The notes beneath the pieces are model-generated. The model saw nothing but the letters and a program-made list of their open reading frames with translations, ran no database searches and had not been told where the DNA came from. From Brevibacterium moorei (GTDB lineage Bacteria > Actinomycetota > Actinomycetes > Actinomycetales > Brevibacteriaceae): a stretch of DNA of 64,000 nucleotides. Positions within the stretch are counted from its first letter, which is position 1; the number at the start of each line of letters is the position of its first letter. The stretch spans positions 1 to 64,000 of the forward strand of contig NZ_JANIJX010000015.1 of the NCBI RefSeq assembly GCF_024580735.1, given 5' to 3'. Below, one piece after another: positions 31,900-42,012 of the stretch. Made by a program: the position numbers and the translations under genes.

Positions 31900-34236
31900 A
31901 TGTACAACGCCCAGCAGGCCGTCACCGCCTTCAACCTGCCGGAGCCGAAGGACCGGTTCTTCGATCGGGAACTGTCCTGGCTGGCCTTCAATGAGCGGGT
32001 CCTGACCCTGGCCGCCGACGAATCGATCCCGCTGTTGGAGAGATTGAATTTCCTGGCGATCTTCGCCTCGAACCTCGACGAGTTCTTCATGGTCCGCGTC
32101 GCCGGCCTCAAGCGCCGGATCCAGACGGGACTGGCGGTGCCCACCCTGACCGGCGAGACGCCCCTGACCGTCATGGCGAAGATCAGCCGGCGGGCCAGGG
32201 AACTGATGGAGCGACAGGTCGAACTGTTCCGCGCCGATATCCGGCCCCGGCTGGCCGACGAGGGCATCCACTTCGTGACGATGGACCAGCTCGACGGGGA
32301 CGAGCGGGCGATGGCCGATGATTTCTTCACCAGCCAGGTCTTCCCCGTGCTCACCCCGCTGGCGGTCGATCCCTCGCATCCCTTCCCCTATATCTCCGGG
32401 TTGTCACTGAACCTGGGGGTGCTGCTGCGCAATCCCACCACTGGGGCGGAACTGTTCGCCCGGGTCAAGGTCCCACAGACCCTGCCGCGGTTCATCAATG
32501 TCTCCGCCCACCGGGGGGTGCGCCAGGTCGGTCCCGACACCCCGGCCCGCTTCCTCAAACTCGAAGACCTCATCGCCGCGCACTTGACGCGGCTGTTCAC
32601 CGGGATGGAGATCCTCAACTGCTCCGTCTTCCGCGTCACCCGCAACGAGGATCTGGAAGTCGAGGAGGACGACACCGAGAACCTGCTCAAGGCGCTGGAG
32701 AAGGAACTGCTGCGCCGCCGCTTCGGTCCCGCCGTGCGCCTGGAGGCCACCGGGGACCTGCACCCGCGGGTCCGCGAGATCCTCATCGACGAGCTCGAAC
32801 TCGACGAGCGCGAGGTCTTCACGCTGGACGACCCGCTGGACATGCGGGGCCTGGGGATCGTCGTCGACATCGAACGCGACGATCTGCACTTCCCCCGGGC
32901 CGTGCCCAAGACCAACCGCGACCTGGCCCCGGTGGAGTCCTCCGACCAGGTCGATGTGTTCGAGGCGATGCGCGAACACGAGGTGCTGCTGCACCACCCG
33001 TACGATTCCTTCTCCACCTCCGTGCAGGCCTTCCTGGAACAGGCTGCCACCGACCCGCAGGTACTGGCGATCAAGCAGACGCTCTACCGGACCTCGGGCG
33101 ACTCCCCCATCGTCAACGCCCTGGTCGACGCCGCGCAGGCGGGCAAGCAGGTGCTGGCGGTGGTGGAGATCAAGGCCCGGTTCGACGAGGAGGCCAATAT
33201 CATCTGGGCCCGCAAGCTCGAACGCGCCGGCGTCCACGTGGTCTACGGGGTGGTGGGGCTGAAAACCCATGCGAAGCTGTCCCTGGTGGTCAGGCGGGAG
33301 GCCGACGGGCTGCGCCGTTACTGCCATGTGGGCACGGGCAACTACAATCCCAAGACCGCCCGCGGCTATGAGGACCTGGGCCTGCTGTCGACCGATCCCG
33401 TGCTGGCCGATGACCTGAGCAAGTTGTTCAACCGGCTCTCCGGCTATTCCCCGCTGGCCGATTTCTCCCGCCTGCTGGTCTCCCCACAGCGGGTTCGCGA
33501 GGGCCTGCTGGAGCTCATCGGTCAACAGACCGAACTGGCCGCAGCCGGCAGACCCGCGCGGATCAGGATCAAGGTCAACTCGATCGTCGACGAGGCCCTG
33601 GTCGATGCGCTCTACCTGGCCTCCCGCGCCGGGGTGAAGGTGCAGCTGTTCGTCCGCGGCATCTGCTCGCTGCGCCCCGGAGTGCCGGGCCTGTCGGAGA
33701 ACATCGAGGTCAGGTCCGTACTGGGACGCTATCTGGAGCATTCGCGCATCTTCGTCTTCGGCTCCGGTGCGGAATCCACCGCCTACATCGGCTCGGCCGA
33801 CCTCATGCACCGCAATCTGGACCGCAGGGTCGAGGCCCTGGTCCGGTTGGAGACGCCGGCCCACCGCGGGGCGGTGGAGGACCTGTTCGATCTTGCCTTC
33901 TCGAATCGCACGGCGAGCTTCCGGCTCGACGCCGACGGCGCCTGGACCCGGCACTCCCGCAGCGAATCCGGAGCGGTGCTGCGCGACTACCAGTTCACCC
34001 TGATCGAACGCGGCAGGCGGGACCATGCGAGTAGTTCGAGCGGCGCGCGGGCCCGGCACGTCACGGATTCGACCATCGGTCAACTCGCCTCGGCTCCGAC
34101 GACCGCCGCGACCACGGCACAGGAGGAGGACGAACTACAGTCCCAGCCCGGCGCGCCGGTGCCCACCGCAGCGCCCGGGCGTCCGGGCCCGACCGCCCGG
34201 CCCACTCCGCTGACCATGGCACGGGGCCGCCGATGA
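31900..34236 (+). CDS. ppk1: Polyphosphate kinase 1
   Basis: The 778-residue enzyme reversibly makes polyphosphate from ATP. The N-terminal domain has [37 protein letters not shown] and [14 protein letters not shown] follow. The phospho-histidine lies in [17 protein letters not shown], and [20 protein letters not shown] is the PLD-like core. The core ends near residue 705 and is followed by a Ser/Ala/Pro-rich tail of about 70 residues, probably disordered. GAGGACAT precedes the ATG, 9 bp after mshD. The 4-bp overlap with mutT1 makes translation of the pair coupled. Confidence 0.97.
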   Translation: MYNAQQAVTAFNLPEPKDRFFDRELSWLAFNERVLTLAADESIPLLERLNFLAIFASNLDEFFMVRVAGLKRRIQTGLAVPTLTGETPLTVMAKISRRARELMERQVELFRADIRPRLADEGIHFVTMDQLDGDERAMADDFFTSQVFPVLTPLAVDPSHPFPYISGLSLNLGVLLRNPTTGAELFARVKVPQTLPRFINVSAHRGVRQVGPDTPARFLKLEDLIAAHLTRLFTGMEILNCSVFRVTRNEDLEVEEDDTENLLKALEKELLRRRFGPAVRLEATGDLHPRVREILIDELELDEREVFTLDDPLDMRGLGIVVDIERDDLHFPRAVPKTNRDLAPVESSDQVDVFEAMREHEVLLHHPYDSFSTSVQAFLEQAATDPQVLAIKQTLYRTSGDSPIVNALVDAAQAGKQVLAVVEIKARFDEEANIIWARKLERAGVHVVYGVVGLKTHAKLSLVVRREADGLRRYCHVGTGNYNPKTARGYEDLGLLSTDPVLADDLSKLFNRLSGYSPLADFSRLLVSPQRVREGLLELIGQQTELAAAGRPARIRIKVNSIVDEALVDALYLASRAGVKVQLFVRGICSLRPGVPGLSENIEVRSVLGRYLEHSRIFVFGSGAESTAYIGSADLMHRNLDRRVEALVRLETPAHRGAVEDLFDLAFSNRTASFRLDADGAWTRHSRSESGAVLRDYQFTLIERGRRDHASSSSGARARHVTDSTIGQLASAPTTAATTAQEEDELQSQPGAPVPTAAPGRPGPTARPTPLTMARGRR

Positions 34237-35204
34237 GCCAGGCCGTGTCGAACGCAGGGGAATCCGCCGGAGTTCGTGCGGACGTCTACGCCGCCGGCGC
34301 CGTGTGCTGGCGCGAACGCGGCGGAGTGCTCGAGGTCCTGCTGGTCCACCGGCCCAAGTACAACGACTGGTCGTGGCCCAAGGGCAAGGTGGAGCCGGGC
34401 GAGACCCTGCCGGAGACCGCGGTGCGCGAGGTCGCCGAGGAAACCGGGTACCGTATCCACTTGGGCATTCCGCTGCCAGCTGCCCGGTACACGGTCGGCA
34501 AGCGGCTGGACAAGCACGTGTCCTACTGGGCCGCACAGGTGAAATCCGATGCGCCTCCCGCACCGGAGAATCCCAAGGAGATCGACGAGGCAGCCTGGTG
34601 CCCTGCGCAGACCGCCCTGAGCAGGCTCAGCGCCCACGCCGACCGGGAACAGCTGACCCGGCTGATGCAGGCCCATGCGACCGGCAGCCTGTTCACCTGG
34701 CCCTTCATCCTGGTGCGCCACGGCAAGGCGTTCCCGCGGGCCAAATGGCATGAGACCGAGTCGGTTCGCCCCCTGCTGGGTCTGGGGACCGTGCAGGCCA
34801 TGGCACTGACCGGGCTGTTGAGCGCTTGGAAGATCAAACGGGTCTACTCATCACCGTGGAAACGCTGTGTGGCGACCGTCAAGCCGATCGCCGCGGCCCT
34901 CGGTAAGAACGTCAGGCTACTGGCCCCGCTGTCGGAGAAGGCGCACACCCTGGCGCCGCAGAAGACCGTCAAGACGATCGAGAAGCTATTGCTCAAGGAA
35001 CAGCCGGCCGTGGTGTGCACCCACCGGCCCGTGCTGCCGAGCATCCTGCACGTCTTGGGCGAGCACGCGCCGGCCGGGGTCCGCACCGAACTGCCGCAGG
35101 AGGATCCCTACCTGCACCCCGGCGAGGTCCTCATCGCCCATGTGCGCCGGGGCCCCGTGCCGCGCATCGTCGCGCTGGAGCGGTTCCGCCCGATCGACGG
35201 CTGA
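34233..35204 (+). CDS. mutT1: Nudix hydrolase-histidine phosphatase fusion, MutT1 type
   Basis: The 323-residue protein joins an N-terminal Nudix domain (Nudix box [23 protein letters not shown]) to a C-terminal histidine phosphatase domain (RHG motif in [11 protein letters not shown], second conserved His in [10 protein letters not shown]). Mycobacterial MutT1 has the same layout, sits beside ppk1, and sanitises oxidised nucleotides (8-oxo-dGTP) and dinucleoside polyphosphates. Its ATG overlaps the ppk1 stop by four bases. An arrangement glnR-mshD-ppk1-mutT1, all overlapping or within 10 bp, suggests one transcript. Confidence 0.92.
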   Translation: MSQAVSNAGESAGVRADVYAAGAVCWRERGGVLEVLLVHRPKYNDWSWPKGKVEPGETLPETAVREVAEETGYRIHLGIPLPAARYTVGKRLDKHVSYWAAQVKSDAPPAPENPKEIDEAAWCPAQTALSRLSAHADREQLTRLMQAHATGSLFTWPFILVRHGKAFPRAKWHETESVRPLLGLGTVQAMALTGLLSAWKIKRVYSSPWKRCVATVKPIAAALGKNVRLLAPLSEKAHTLAPQKTVKTIEKLLLKEQPAVVCTHRPVLPSILHVLGEHAPAGVRTELPQEDPYLHPGEVLIAHVRRGPVPRIVALERFRPIDG

Positions 35205-35310
35205 CTGTGCTCCCGTAGTTCTCGCGGCACGTAAGGCCACTTTTCCGCATCCTCGGACCACCATGTGCGACGCACTAGCCGAATTGACCGTCTTTGGTAG
35301 GGCATATGGA

Positions 35311-35316
35311 TATAAT
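35311..35316 (+). promoter_or_regulatory. Consensus -10 TATAAT before the glycopolymer cassette
   Basis: TATAAT is a perfect consensus hexamer, unusual in this GC-rich sequence. TTGACC at 35284-35289 is the best -35 but the spacing (21 nt) is too long, so an extended -10 or another sigma factor may be involved. It precedes the Stealth gene by about 70 nt. Confidence 0.55.
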
Positions 35317-35387
35317 GGTGCGAGATCCCCACTTTTCGGCTTCGTCCGGTATGGGTTCTGCAGTTGGTACTACTCGAACGGAGCCCC

Positions 35388-37031
35388 GTGTTACATCCCC
35401 GCACCGCCACGTCATCGCTCGTCCGGACGATGGTGTCGCGTATGACGCCAAGGCAGCTGCAGTTGACCGCAGGGGCCGTGTACACAGCCGGTGCACGCGA
35501 GGGCTTCGGTCGGGCCGCTGAACGGCCGGGCGCGCAGAAATCAGCCGCTACCAGTTCTTTCCACTACGATGCCCGCGCCCATGTCGAGGCCACCAGGGCC
35601 GCGGTCGCCACGGCCCTTGACGCGCTGAGCATCCAGCACGTACAGCTCCCCCAAGTCGGAGCCTTCGTTCCCATCCTGGTCATTCCCGAAAGCGCGACCT
35701 ATCCCTTCGTGCGCAATATCGACGCATATTTCCCGGCGGATTCTTGGAGTATCCGTTTCCTCAACGTGCAGCGGCGGGCGTTGAGCCGCCGCGCAGCTCT
35801 GCGCCGCCCTGACCAGATCGGCTCCATCAGGTTGGCCCACCGTCAGGAAGCCGCCAACGGCCGGCAGATGACGACCAACCAAGAGATCGTGTCGATCGAG
35901 CCGTGGGCGATTCTGGACAACCGAGTGCCCCGGGTCGACGGGGAAACGCATATTCCGGGGACTCTACACAGGAAGATCAGCAGGCCGCGCACCCTGGTCG
36001 AATACATCGTCCCGGACCGGTGGAACGATACCGTTGAGAACCACAATGGTCGGATCGCCTGGGACTGCCCGCATCTGTACGAGGTCGAGGGGCCAGTCGA
36101 CCTCGTCTACACCTGGGTCGACGGCGACGATCCGGGCTGGAGGGCCAAACGCGCCGCCGTCGAGGCATCGGTGGACCCCGGCTCGCTCAATGAAACGGCG
36201 ACCGTGACATCCCGGTTCATCAGCCGCAATGAGCTGAAGTACTCCCTGCGATCGGTCGAGTACTACGCCAGCTGGGTCCGTACGATCTACCTGGTCACCG
36301 ATGGACAGATTCCGGACTGGCTGGACACCTCGAACCCCAAAATCAAGGTGATCGACCACAAGGACATCTTCACGGATGCCGACGCCCTGCCCGTGTTCAA
36401 CTCACACGCCATCGAATCGCAGCTGCACCATATACCCGGGCTGGCCGATAAGTACGTCTACATGAACGACGACATCGTCTTCATGCGCCCTACCAACCCC
36501 GAGCTCTTCTTCACCGGCAGCGGACAGTCGAAGTTCTTCCCGTCCGCGGCGCCGCTGGACATCGAACCACCCAGCTCCAGGGATCTGCCGGTGATGTCAG
36601 CGGCAAAGCGCAACCGCGACTACATCCGGACCAATTACGGCCGGATCGTGACGAACAAATTCAAGCACACCCCACATCCGCAGTTGCGCCGCGAACTGGA
36701 ATGGATGGAAGAACAACACCCCGATATGTTCACGCAGGTCGAACACTCCAGGTTCCGCCATCCCGACGACCTGTCCATCACCAGTTCCCTGTACCACTAC
36801 GATGCCTACGCCAGAGGCCGCGCAGTGGAGGCGAACATCCGCTACGCCTACCTGGACATCGCAGTGAAGGACCGTGACCTGCGTTTAGCCCGCCTGTCAC
36901 AGCGGAAGGACTTGGATGTGTTCTGCGCCAATGACACCAATGCGGATCCCTCGGTCAATGACGCCATCACCGCCTCCCTACTCCACTTCTTCGAGACCGT
37001 CTTCCCAGTCAAGAGCAGTTTCGAGAAGTAA
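35388..37031 (+). CDS. Stealth-family polysaccharide phosphotransferase
   Basis: The protein of about 547 residues transfers a sugar-1-phosphate or polyol phosphate to a glycan. All four Stealth conserved regions are seen in order: CR1 VDLVYTWVDGDDPGW, CR2 SRNELKYSLRSVEYYASW... with DKYVYMNDDIVF, CR3 RFRHPDDLSITSSLYHYDAY, and CR4 CANDTNADPS near the C-terminus. The N-terminal 200 residues are not conserved. The start is uncertain: GTG 35388 has CGGAG upstream; TTG 35364 and ATG 35430 are alternatives. It overlaps the following polymerase gene by one base. Such enzymes build phosphodiester-linked capsules or wall glycopolymers. Confidence 0.88.
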   Translation: MLHPRTATSSLVRTMVSRMTPRQLQLTAGAVYTAGAREGFGRAAERPGAQKSAATSSFHYDARAHVEATRAAVATALDALSIQHVQLPQVGAFVPILVIPESATYPFVRNIDAYFPADSWSIRFLNVQRRALSRRAALRRPDQIGSIRLAHRQEAANGRQMTTNQEIVSIEPWAILDNRVPRVDGETHIPGTLHRKISRPRTLVEYIVPDRWNDTVENHNGRIAWDCPHLYEVEGPVDLVYTWVDGDDPGWRAKRAAVEASVDPGSLNETATVTSRFISRNELKYSLRSVEYYASWVRTIYLVTDGQIPDWLDTSNPKIKVIDHKDIFTDADALPVFNSHAIESQLHHIPGLADKYVYMNDDIVFMRPTNPELFFTGSGQSKFFPSAAPLDIEPPSSRDLPVMSAAKRNRDYIRTNYGRIVTNKFKHTPHPQLRRELEWMEEQHPDMFTQVEHSRFRHPDDLSITSSLYHYDAYARGRAVEANIRYAYLDIAVKDRDLRLARLSQRKDLDVFCANDTNADPSVNDAITASLLHFFETVFPVKSSFEK

Positions 37032-39775
37032 TGCACCACGACCAGATCCGAACCAAGGAATCCGAATTGCCCATGTCTGTATCCGCTTCAGCCCGATCTC
37101 TGCCCACCTTCGCCGTGGTCTCCGCCGTCTACAACGTCGATCGTTTCCTGGGCGACTTCACCGGATCACTGGACCGGCAGACAATCGATCATGCGCGGTT
37201 GCACGTCATTATGGTTGACGATGGCTCTACGGACGATTCGGCCCAGACTCTGCGAACCTGGGCACAGCGCACCGATATCGATGTGACCGTAGTGAGCCAG
37301 ACCAATGCAGGCCAGGGCCCTGCCCGTAACCACGGCTTGGAATTAGTGGGTAATGCGGATTGGGTCACTTTCATCGACCCCGACGACTTCGTCGCCGACG
37401 ACTACTTCGAGCGTATTTCCGATTTCCTGATAGAGCACCCTGATGCGATTATGGCTGTCGGCCATCAGCACGATTACTATGATGACGGGCGTGAAGAACA
37501 AGTGGACAGACACCCACTGCGTTTCCGCTTCGCCGGTGGTGACCAGTTGGTCGATATCGATAGGTTTCCACGATTCATCCACATGCACGCAGCGTCTACT
37601 TTTTTCAGGGTCACAACACTCCATCGACTTAACACCCACTTCGACAAACGGATTCGCCCCATATTCGAAGATGGGCATTTCGTAGCCCATTACTTGCTTG
37701 ACCAACGAGACCGCCTTGTCGGGTTCGTCGGAACCGCAATATATAATTATCGTCGTCGAGCCGATGGGACCTCATCCCTGCAGATAGCAGGAGTGGACCC
37801 ACGCAAATACACTGACGTACTTGAATTCGGTTATCTTGATCTCCTAACCTCCGCGTCTAGACTATCACCCACTATTCCCCGTTGGATTCAAAACACGGTT
37901 ATCTATGAATTAACTTGGGTGCTCCGTGCCGAAGAGTCAATGTTCGGGAAGACTGCAGGTCTTGATCAGACTACCTGTATAAAATTTCACCAACTCGTAA
38001 GTAAAATCCGACCATTCCTTGAAGACATAGTCGTAGAAGGTTTTGATCTAATCAAGCGCTCAGCGTCACAACGCGAAGCTCTAAGCCATGGATACGACAG
38101 TGTCACCTGGCATTGGGACAGAGTATTCGTTAGCGACTTGGATCATTCTCAAGGGTTAGTCAAGCTGACTTATCGCTTCACCGGACCACAGCCAGAAGAA
38201 GAATTCCTCGTGCGAGGTCTTACAACCCAACCACATCATTCCAAAACTCGCGATATCGTATATCTCCAAAGAACTCTGCTCCATGAACGAACCGTTTGGG
38301 TATGGAGTAACGGGGAGATCGAGGCACGCATATCAGGGAAGTCAATACCCTTAACGTTTACATGGCCCACTTCAGGATATTTAACATTACGCCGAGGAGA
38401 AATCGAGAAGTATCGAGCTAAATCAAGTCTACCCACCAGGAAAACACCCTCTCGTAAAACTTTCAAATTTTTCGATGGCGATGCAGAACGTCTTGCAAAC
38501 CTCCGTATTTTCAAAAACCTGTTCTCACGCGCCTGGGTTCTCATGGACCGGGGCCCCGATGCCCACGACAACGCCGAGCACCTCTTCACTTATCTACGAA
38601 AGCACCGACGGGACATCAACGCCTGGTTCGTCGTCTCCAAGGACTCGCCAGACTACTCCCGTCTGAAAAAGGCCGGGTACAAACGGGTCATCGCCCACGG
38701 CTCACTATTGTGGAAAATACTCTGCCTCAACGCCACCCATATCGTTTCTTCACATGCCAATGGACATGTGTACAACCCATTCCCGCGCACGGGCGGATGG
38801 AAGTGGAAGTTCTTCTTCCTCCAACATGGCGTAATTAAGGATGACCTGTCCCGTTGGCTGTCTCCCAAGCCGATCGCGGGCTTTATCACCACCACACAGG
38901 CCGAATACGCTTCGGTTTGCGGCGAAGGGTCCGAGTACAAGTTCTCACCTCACGAGGTAGCGAATACCGGGCTCGCGCGATATGACCGTCTCGTCCGGAT
39001 CGCCGCACGGCACAATGATCCTAAATCCATCGTAGTCATGCCCACTTGGCGACAGTTCCTAGTGGGGGACGTCGACCCGGCTACTGGTGCTCCCGGCCTG
39101 CTTGCCGATTTCGAGCAGTCGGAATATTGCCAGGCTTGGACCACAGTGGTGAATTCAACCACTCTCCAGTCGCTCGCCCGTGCTTTCGGATTATCCATCA
39201 CGTTCATGCCCCACCCCAATATCACCCCGTACCTGGACCGGTTCAATATCCCCCAGGACGTTCACATGGCCTCCTATGAAACCGACGACGTCCAAGAGGT
39301 CCTTGCCAACGCGGCCCTAGTCATCACCGATTACTCCTCCATCGCCTTCGACACCGCTATGATCCGCCGACCCGTCGTCTACTATCAGTTCGATCGGGAG
39401 GTCGTATTCAGAGGAGGCCATACGACACGACCTGGTTACTTCGACTACGATCGGGATGGATTCGGCCCCGTCTGCCGGACCTTCACCGAACTCGAAGAAT
39501 CCCTGCCCGCGCTGCTCGATTCCCCCGGTGAGCTCCGGCCGGAATTCGCCGAACGCGTCGAACAGGTTTTCGCACCGGCCGATGGCAAGAACTGCGAGCG
39601 CACTGTGGCCTTCATCGAATCGCTCGGTAAGAAGCTCACTAGACGTCAGGCACGCACTCCGATTCCTACCCCTCCAGCACCAAAACGCTATCCCGAGGCT
39701 GTTAATCGAACGGGCACACTCACCCCCGTACCATTGACAACGATGACGCAAGCCTCCGCAGAGGCCGCTTCCTAA
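37031..39775 (+). CDS. GT2 glycosyltransferase fused to CDP-glycerol glycerophosphotransferase (wall glycopolymer synthesis)
   Basis: The 914-residue protein has an N-terminal GT-A domain (FAVVSAVYNVDRFL, VDDGSTDDSAQT, WVTFIDPDDFV with the DxD-like acids). A C-terminal TagB/TagF-like domain from about residue 560 has FFLQHGVIKDDLSRW, MPTWR, MPHPN and ITDYSSIAFDTA. It probably adds a sugar and polyol-phosphate units to a teichoic-acid-like polymer at the inner membrane face. The start is ATG 37031 (TAATG overlap) or ATG 37073. Bases from about 37.6 to 38.5 kb are visibly AT-richer than neighbours, with codons such as ATA, TTA and AGA, suggesting mosaic or transferred sequence. Confidence 0.88.
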   Translation: MHHDQIRTKESELPMSVSASARSLPTFAVVSAVYNVDRFLGDFTGSLDRQTIDHARLHVIMVDDGSTDDSAQTLRTWAQRTDIDVTVVSQTNAGQGPARNHGLELVGNADWVTFIDPDDFVADDYFERISDFLIEHPDAIMAVGHQHDYYDDGREEQVDRHPLRFRFAGGDQLVDIDRFPRFIHMHAASTFFRVTTLHRLNTHFDKRIRPIFEDGHFVAHYLLDQRDRLVGFVGTAIYNYRRRADGTSSLQIAGVDPRKYTDVLEFGYLDLLTSASRLSPTIPRWIQNTVIYELTWVLRAEESMFGKTAGLDQTTCIKFHQLVSKIRPFLEDIVVEGFDLIKRSASQREALSHGYDSVTWHWDRVFVSDLDHSQGLVKLTYRFTGPQPEEEFLVRGLTTQPHHSKTRDIVYLQRTLLHERTVWVWSNGEIEARISGKSIPLTFTWPTSGYLTLRRGEIEKYRAKSSLPTRKTPSRKTFKFFDGDAERLANLRIFKNLFSRAWVLMDRGPDAHDNAEHLFTYLRKHRRDINAWFVVSKDSPDYSRLKKAGYKRVIAHGSLLWKILCLNATHIVSSHANGHVYNPFPRTGGWKWKFFFLQHGVIKDDLSRWLSPKPIAGFITTTQAEYASVCGEGSEYKFSPHEVANTGLARYDRLVRIAARHNDPKSIVVMPTWRQFLVGDVDPATGAPGLLADFEQSEYCQAWTTVVNSTTLQSLARAFGLSITFMPHPNITPYLDRFNIPQDVHMASYETDDVQEVLANAALVITDYSSIAFDTAMIRRPVVYYQFDREVVFRGGHTTRPGYFDYDRDGFGPVCRTFTELEESLPALLDSPGELRPEFAERVEQVFAPADGKNCERTVAFIESLGKKLTRRQARTPIPTPPAPKRYPEAVNRTGTLTPVPLTTMTQASAEAAS

Positions 39776-39822
39776 ACGGCCAGCGGGGCATGCGGATTCC
39801 CTGACGGCTCCATTCCTGACTC

Positions 39823-39855
39823 GTTCCACCGCTGTTCACTCACCGTTCACCCGCT
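39823..39855 (+). promoter_or_regulatory. Three-unit PHO box upstream of pstS
   Basis: Three 11-bp units follow each other without gaps: GTTCCACCGCT, GTTCACTCACC and GTTCACCCGCT. They match the direct-repeat PHO box known from Streptomyces, and would bind the response regulator RegX3/PhoP encoded at 9.8 kb. They lie 88-120 nt before the pstS start. Confidence 0.8.
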
Positions 39856-39942
39856 ATGGGTCTTCGGGCAAACTGCCGCTTCTACCGTGAAGGCGAAGCG
39901 GGCGTTCGGCCCGAAGAACCCTGGTGTGAAAGGTACATCATA

Positions 39943-41055
39943 GTGAAACTCAAGCGCGTCATCCCCGCCGCCGCCATCGTCTCGATCGGCGCTCTCACGC
40001 TGTCCGCCTGTGGCGGTTCGGCCACGGGGGAAACCGGGACCGGTTCCCAGGCGTCGGATTCCGCAAGTGTTTCCGGCACCCTGGTGGGCATCGGGTCCTC
40101 GGCGCAGAAGTCCGCTGTGCAGGCCTGGTCAACCGACTTCAAGTCGGCGAATTCGGGAGCCCAGGTGAACTACTCGCCCGATGGTTCGGGTGCCGGCGTC
40201 AAGCAGTTCCTGGCCGGCACCGCGGACTTCGCAGGTTCCGACGCCTACCTCGAGGACGATCAGGTCGAAGCCGCCAAGAAGGTCTGCGGGCCCGATGGCG
40301 CCATCGAGTTCCCCGTCTACATCTCCCCCATTTCGGTGGCCTTCAACCTCGAGGGGGTGAGCGAACTCAATATGTCCCCATCCCTCATCGCACAGATTTT
40401 CTCCGGCAAGATCACCACGTGGAACGATCCGGCGATCAAGGCGGAGAACGCCGATGCCAACCTGCCGGACTCCCCCATCACCGCCGTGCACCGCAAGGAC
40501 GAATCGGGCACCACGGAGAACTTCACGGACTACCTGAACAAGACCGCCTCCAAGGACTGGCCCGATGAGGGCTCCAAGGAGTTCCCCGGCGCCTACAAGG
40601 GCGAATCCGCGCAGGGCACCGATGGCGTCGTCTCCACGGTGACGAAGACCAAGGGGGCGATCGGCTACGTCGACTCCTCCGCCGTCACCGACGATATGGG
40701 AACCGCGAAGATCAAGGTCGGCGACACCTATGTGGCCCATTCGGCCGAGGCCGCTGCCAAGGCCGTCGAGGCCTCCGATCAGGTGTCCGGCCGCGGCGAG
40801 AACGACATCGCCATCGACATCAAGCGCGATTCCACCGAGGCGGACACCTACCCGCTGGTCCTGGTGTCCTATCACATCGTCTGCTCGGCCTATGCCGACC
40901 AGGCCAAGGCCGATCTGGTCAAGTCCTGGGAGAAGTACGTGCTCAGCGATGAGGGGCAGCAGTCGGGTGCGGAGAACGCCAAATCCGCGCCGCTGTCCCC
41001 GGCCGTAGCCGAAAAGGCCGCCAAGGCAGTCGACACGATTAAGGTCAAGGGTTGA
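39943..41055 (+). CDS. pstS: Phosphate-binding lipoprotein PstS
   Basis: The 370-residue substrate-binding protein of the high-affinity phosphate ABC transporter starts with a lipoprotein signal (KLKRVIPAAAIVS, lipobox LSAC near residue 22) and a Ser/Thr/Gly linker. Phosphate-binding loops are GSSAQKSAVQ, PDGSGAGVKQFLAGTADFAGSDAYL and HRKDESGTTENFTDYL. The GTG at 39943 gives the correct signal peptide; in-frame codons upstream do not. The PHO box lies upstream. The stop overlaps pstC. Confidence 0.95.
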   Translation: MKLKRVIPAAAIVSIGALTLSACGGSATGETGTGSQASDSASVSGTLVGIGSSAQKSAVQAWSTDFKSANSGAQVNYSPDGSGAGVKQFLAGTADFAGSDAYLEDDQVEAAKKVCGPDGAIEFPVYISPISVAFNLEGVSELNMSPSLIAQIFSGKITTWNDPAIKAENADANLPDSPITAVHRKDESGTTENFTDYLNKTASKDWPDEGSKEFPGAYKGESAQGTDGVVSTVTKTKGAIGYVDSSAVTDDMGTAKIKVGDTYVAHSAEAAAKAVEASDQVSGRGENDIAIDIKRDSTEADTYPLVLVSYHIVCSAYADQAKADLVKSWEKYVLSDEGQQSGAENAKSAPLSPAVAEKAAKAVDTIKVKG

Positions 41056-42011
41056 GCGACACAGTAATCGAGCGCCCGGCCGCATCACGGACACGCGCCG
41101 TGGTGCGGCCGGGCGACCGCATTTTCTCCCTCCTGTCGCTGGCGGCTGGCATCCTGATCCTGGCCATCCTGGCCGGTGTGGCGCTGTTCCTGTTGTTGCA
41201 GTCGACCGATGTCATCAGGGCCTCGGCCTCGGAGCCCGGTTCGATCTCCGGCGGGCACGGGTTCATTGCCTATGTGCTGCCGCTGATCGCGGGCACGCTC
41301 ATCAGCGCGCTCATCGCGCTGCTGGTCGCCACTCCCTTCGCCCTGGGCATCGCACTGTTCACCACGCACATCGCACCACGCCGTTTCGCCTCCAGCCTGG
41401 GCTATGTCATCGACCTGCTGGCGGCCATTCCCTCGGTGGTCTACGGACTGTGGGGCCTGTCCATCTCCGGACACCTCACGGGCCTCTACGCCTGGCTGGC
41501 GACCTGGCTGGGCTGGATCCCGATCTTCGCCCCCGATGCGGGCGGCGGAGTGTCCCAGACCGGCAATACCATCCTCACCGCCTCCCTGGTGCTGTCCATC
41601 ATGGTGCTGCCGATCATCACCTCCCTGTCGCGCGAGGTCTTCCTGCAGACGCCCCGGCTGCAGGAGGAGGCGGCCCTGGCCCTGGGCGCGACCCGCTGGG
41701 AGATGATCCGTATGGCCGTGCTGCCCTTCGGCACCTCGGGCATCGTCTCGGCCATCATGCTGGGACTGGGCCGGGCCCTGGGCGAGACCATGGCGGTTGC
41801 CATGGTCCTGTCCTCGGGCGGACTGACCCTGTCCCTACTGGTATCCGGCAACCAGACGATCGCCGCGGAGATCGCACAGAACTTCCCAGAGGCCTCGGGA
41901 CTGCGGCTCTCGGAACTCATCTCCATCGGCCTGGTGCTCTTCGCGATCACCCTGATCGTGAACATGGCGGCCCGCTGGATCGTCACCCGCACGACCATCA
42001 AGGAGGGCTGA
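41052..42011 (+). CDS. pstC: Phosphate ABC transporter permease PstC
   Basis: The 319-residue permease has six membrane helices. The EAA loop is EEAALALGATRWEMIRMAVLPFGTSGI and the family element LGRALGETMAVAMV follows. Translation starts at TTG 41052, overlapping the pstS stop (TTGA). It forms the channel with PstA. Confidence 0.95.
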   Translation: MSDTVIERPAASRTRAVVRPGDRIFSLLSLAAGILILAILAGVALFLLLQSTDVIRASASEPGSISGGHGFIAYVLPLIAGTLISALIALLVATPFALGIALFTTHIAPRRFASSLGYVIDLLAAIPSVVYGLWGLSISGHLTGLYAWLATWLGWIPIFAPDAGGGVSQTGNTILTASLVLSIMVLPIITSLSREVFLQTPRLQEEAALALGATRWEMIRMAVLPFGTSGIVSAIMLGLGRALGETMAVAMVLSSGGLTLSLLVSGNQTIAAEIAQNFPEASGLRLSELISIGLVLFAITLIVNMAARWIVTRTTIKEG

Positions 42012-42012
42012 T

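Noticed and set aside
32404-34083. 559-codon minus-strand frame opposite ppk1
   Set aside because: Shadow of ppk1, with no domain and no promoter.
35294-35521. Short plus-strand ORF directly after the TATAAT
   Set aside because: It overlaps the Stealth N-terminus, has no Shine-Dalgarno and no recognisable fold; a leaderless start would need an impossible one-base gap.
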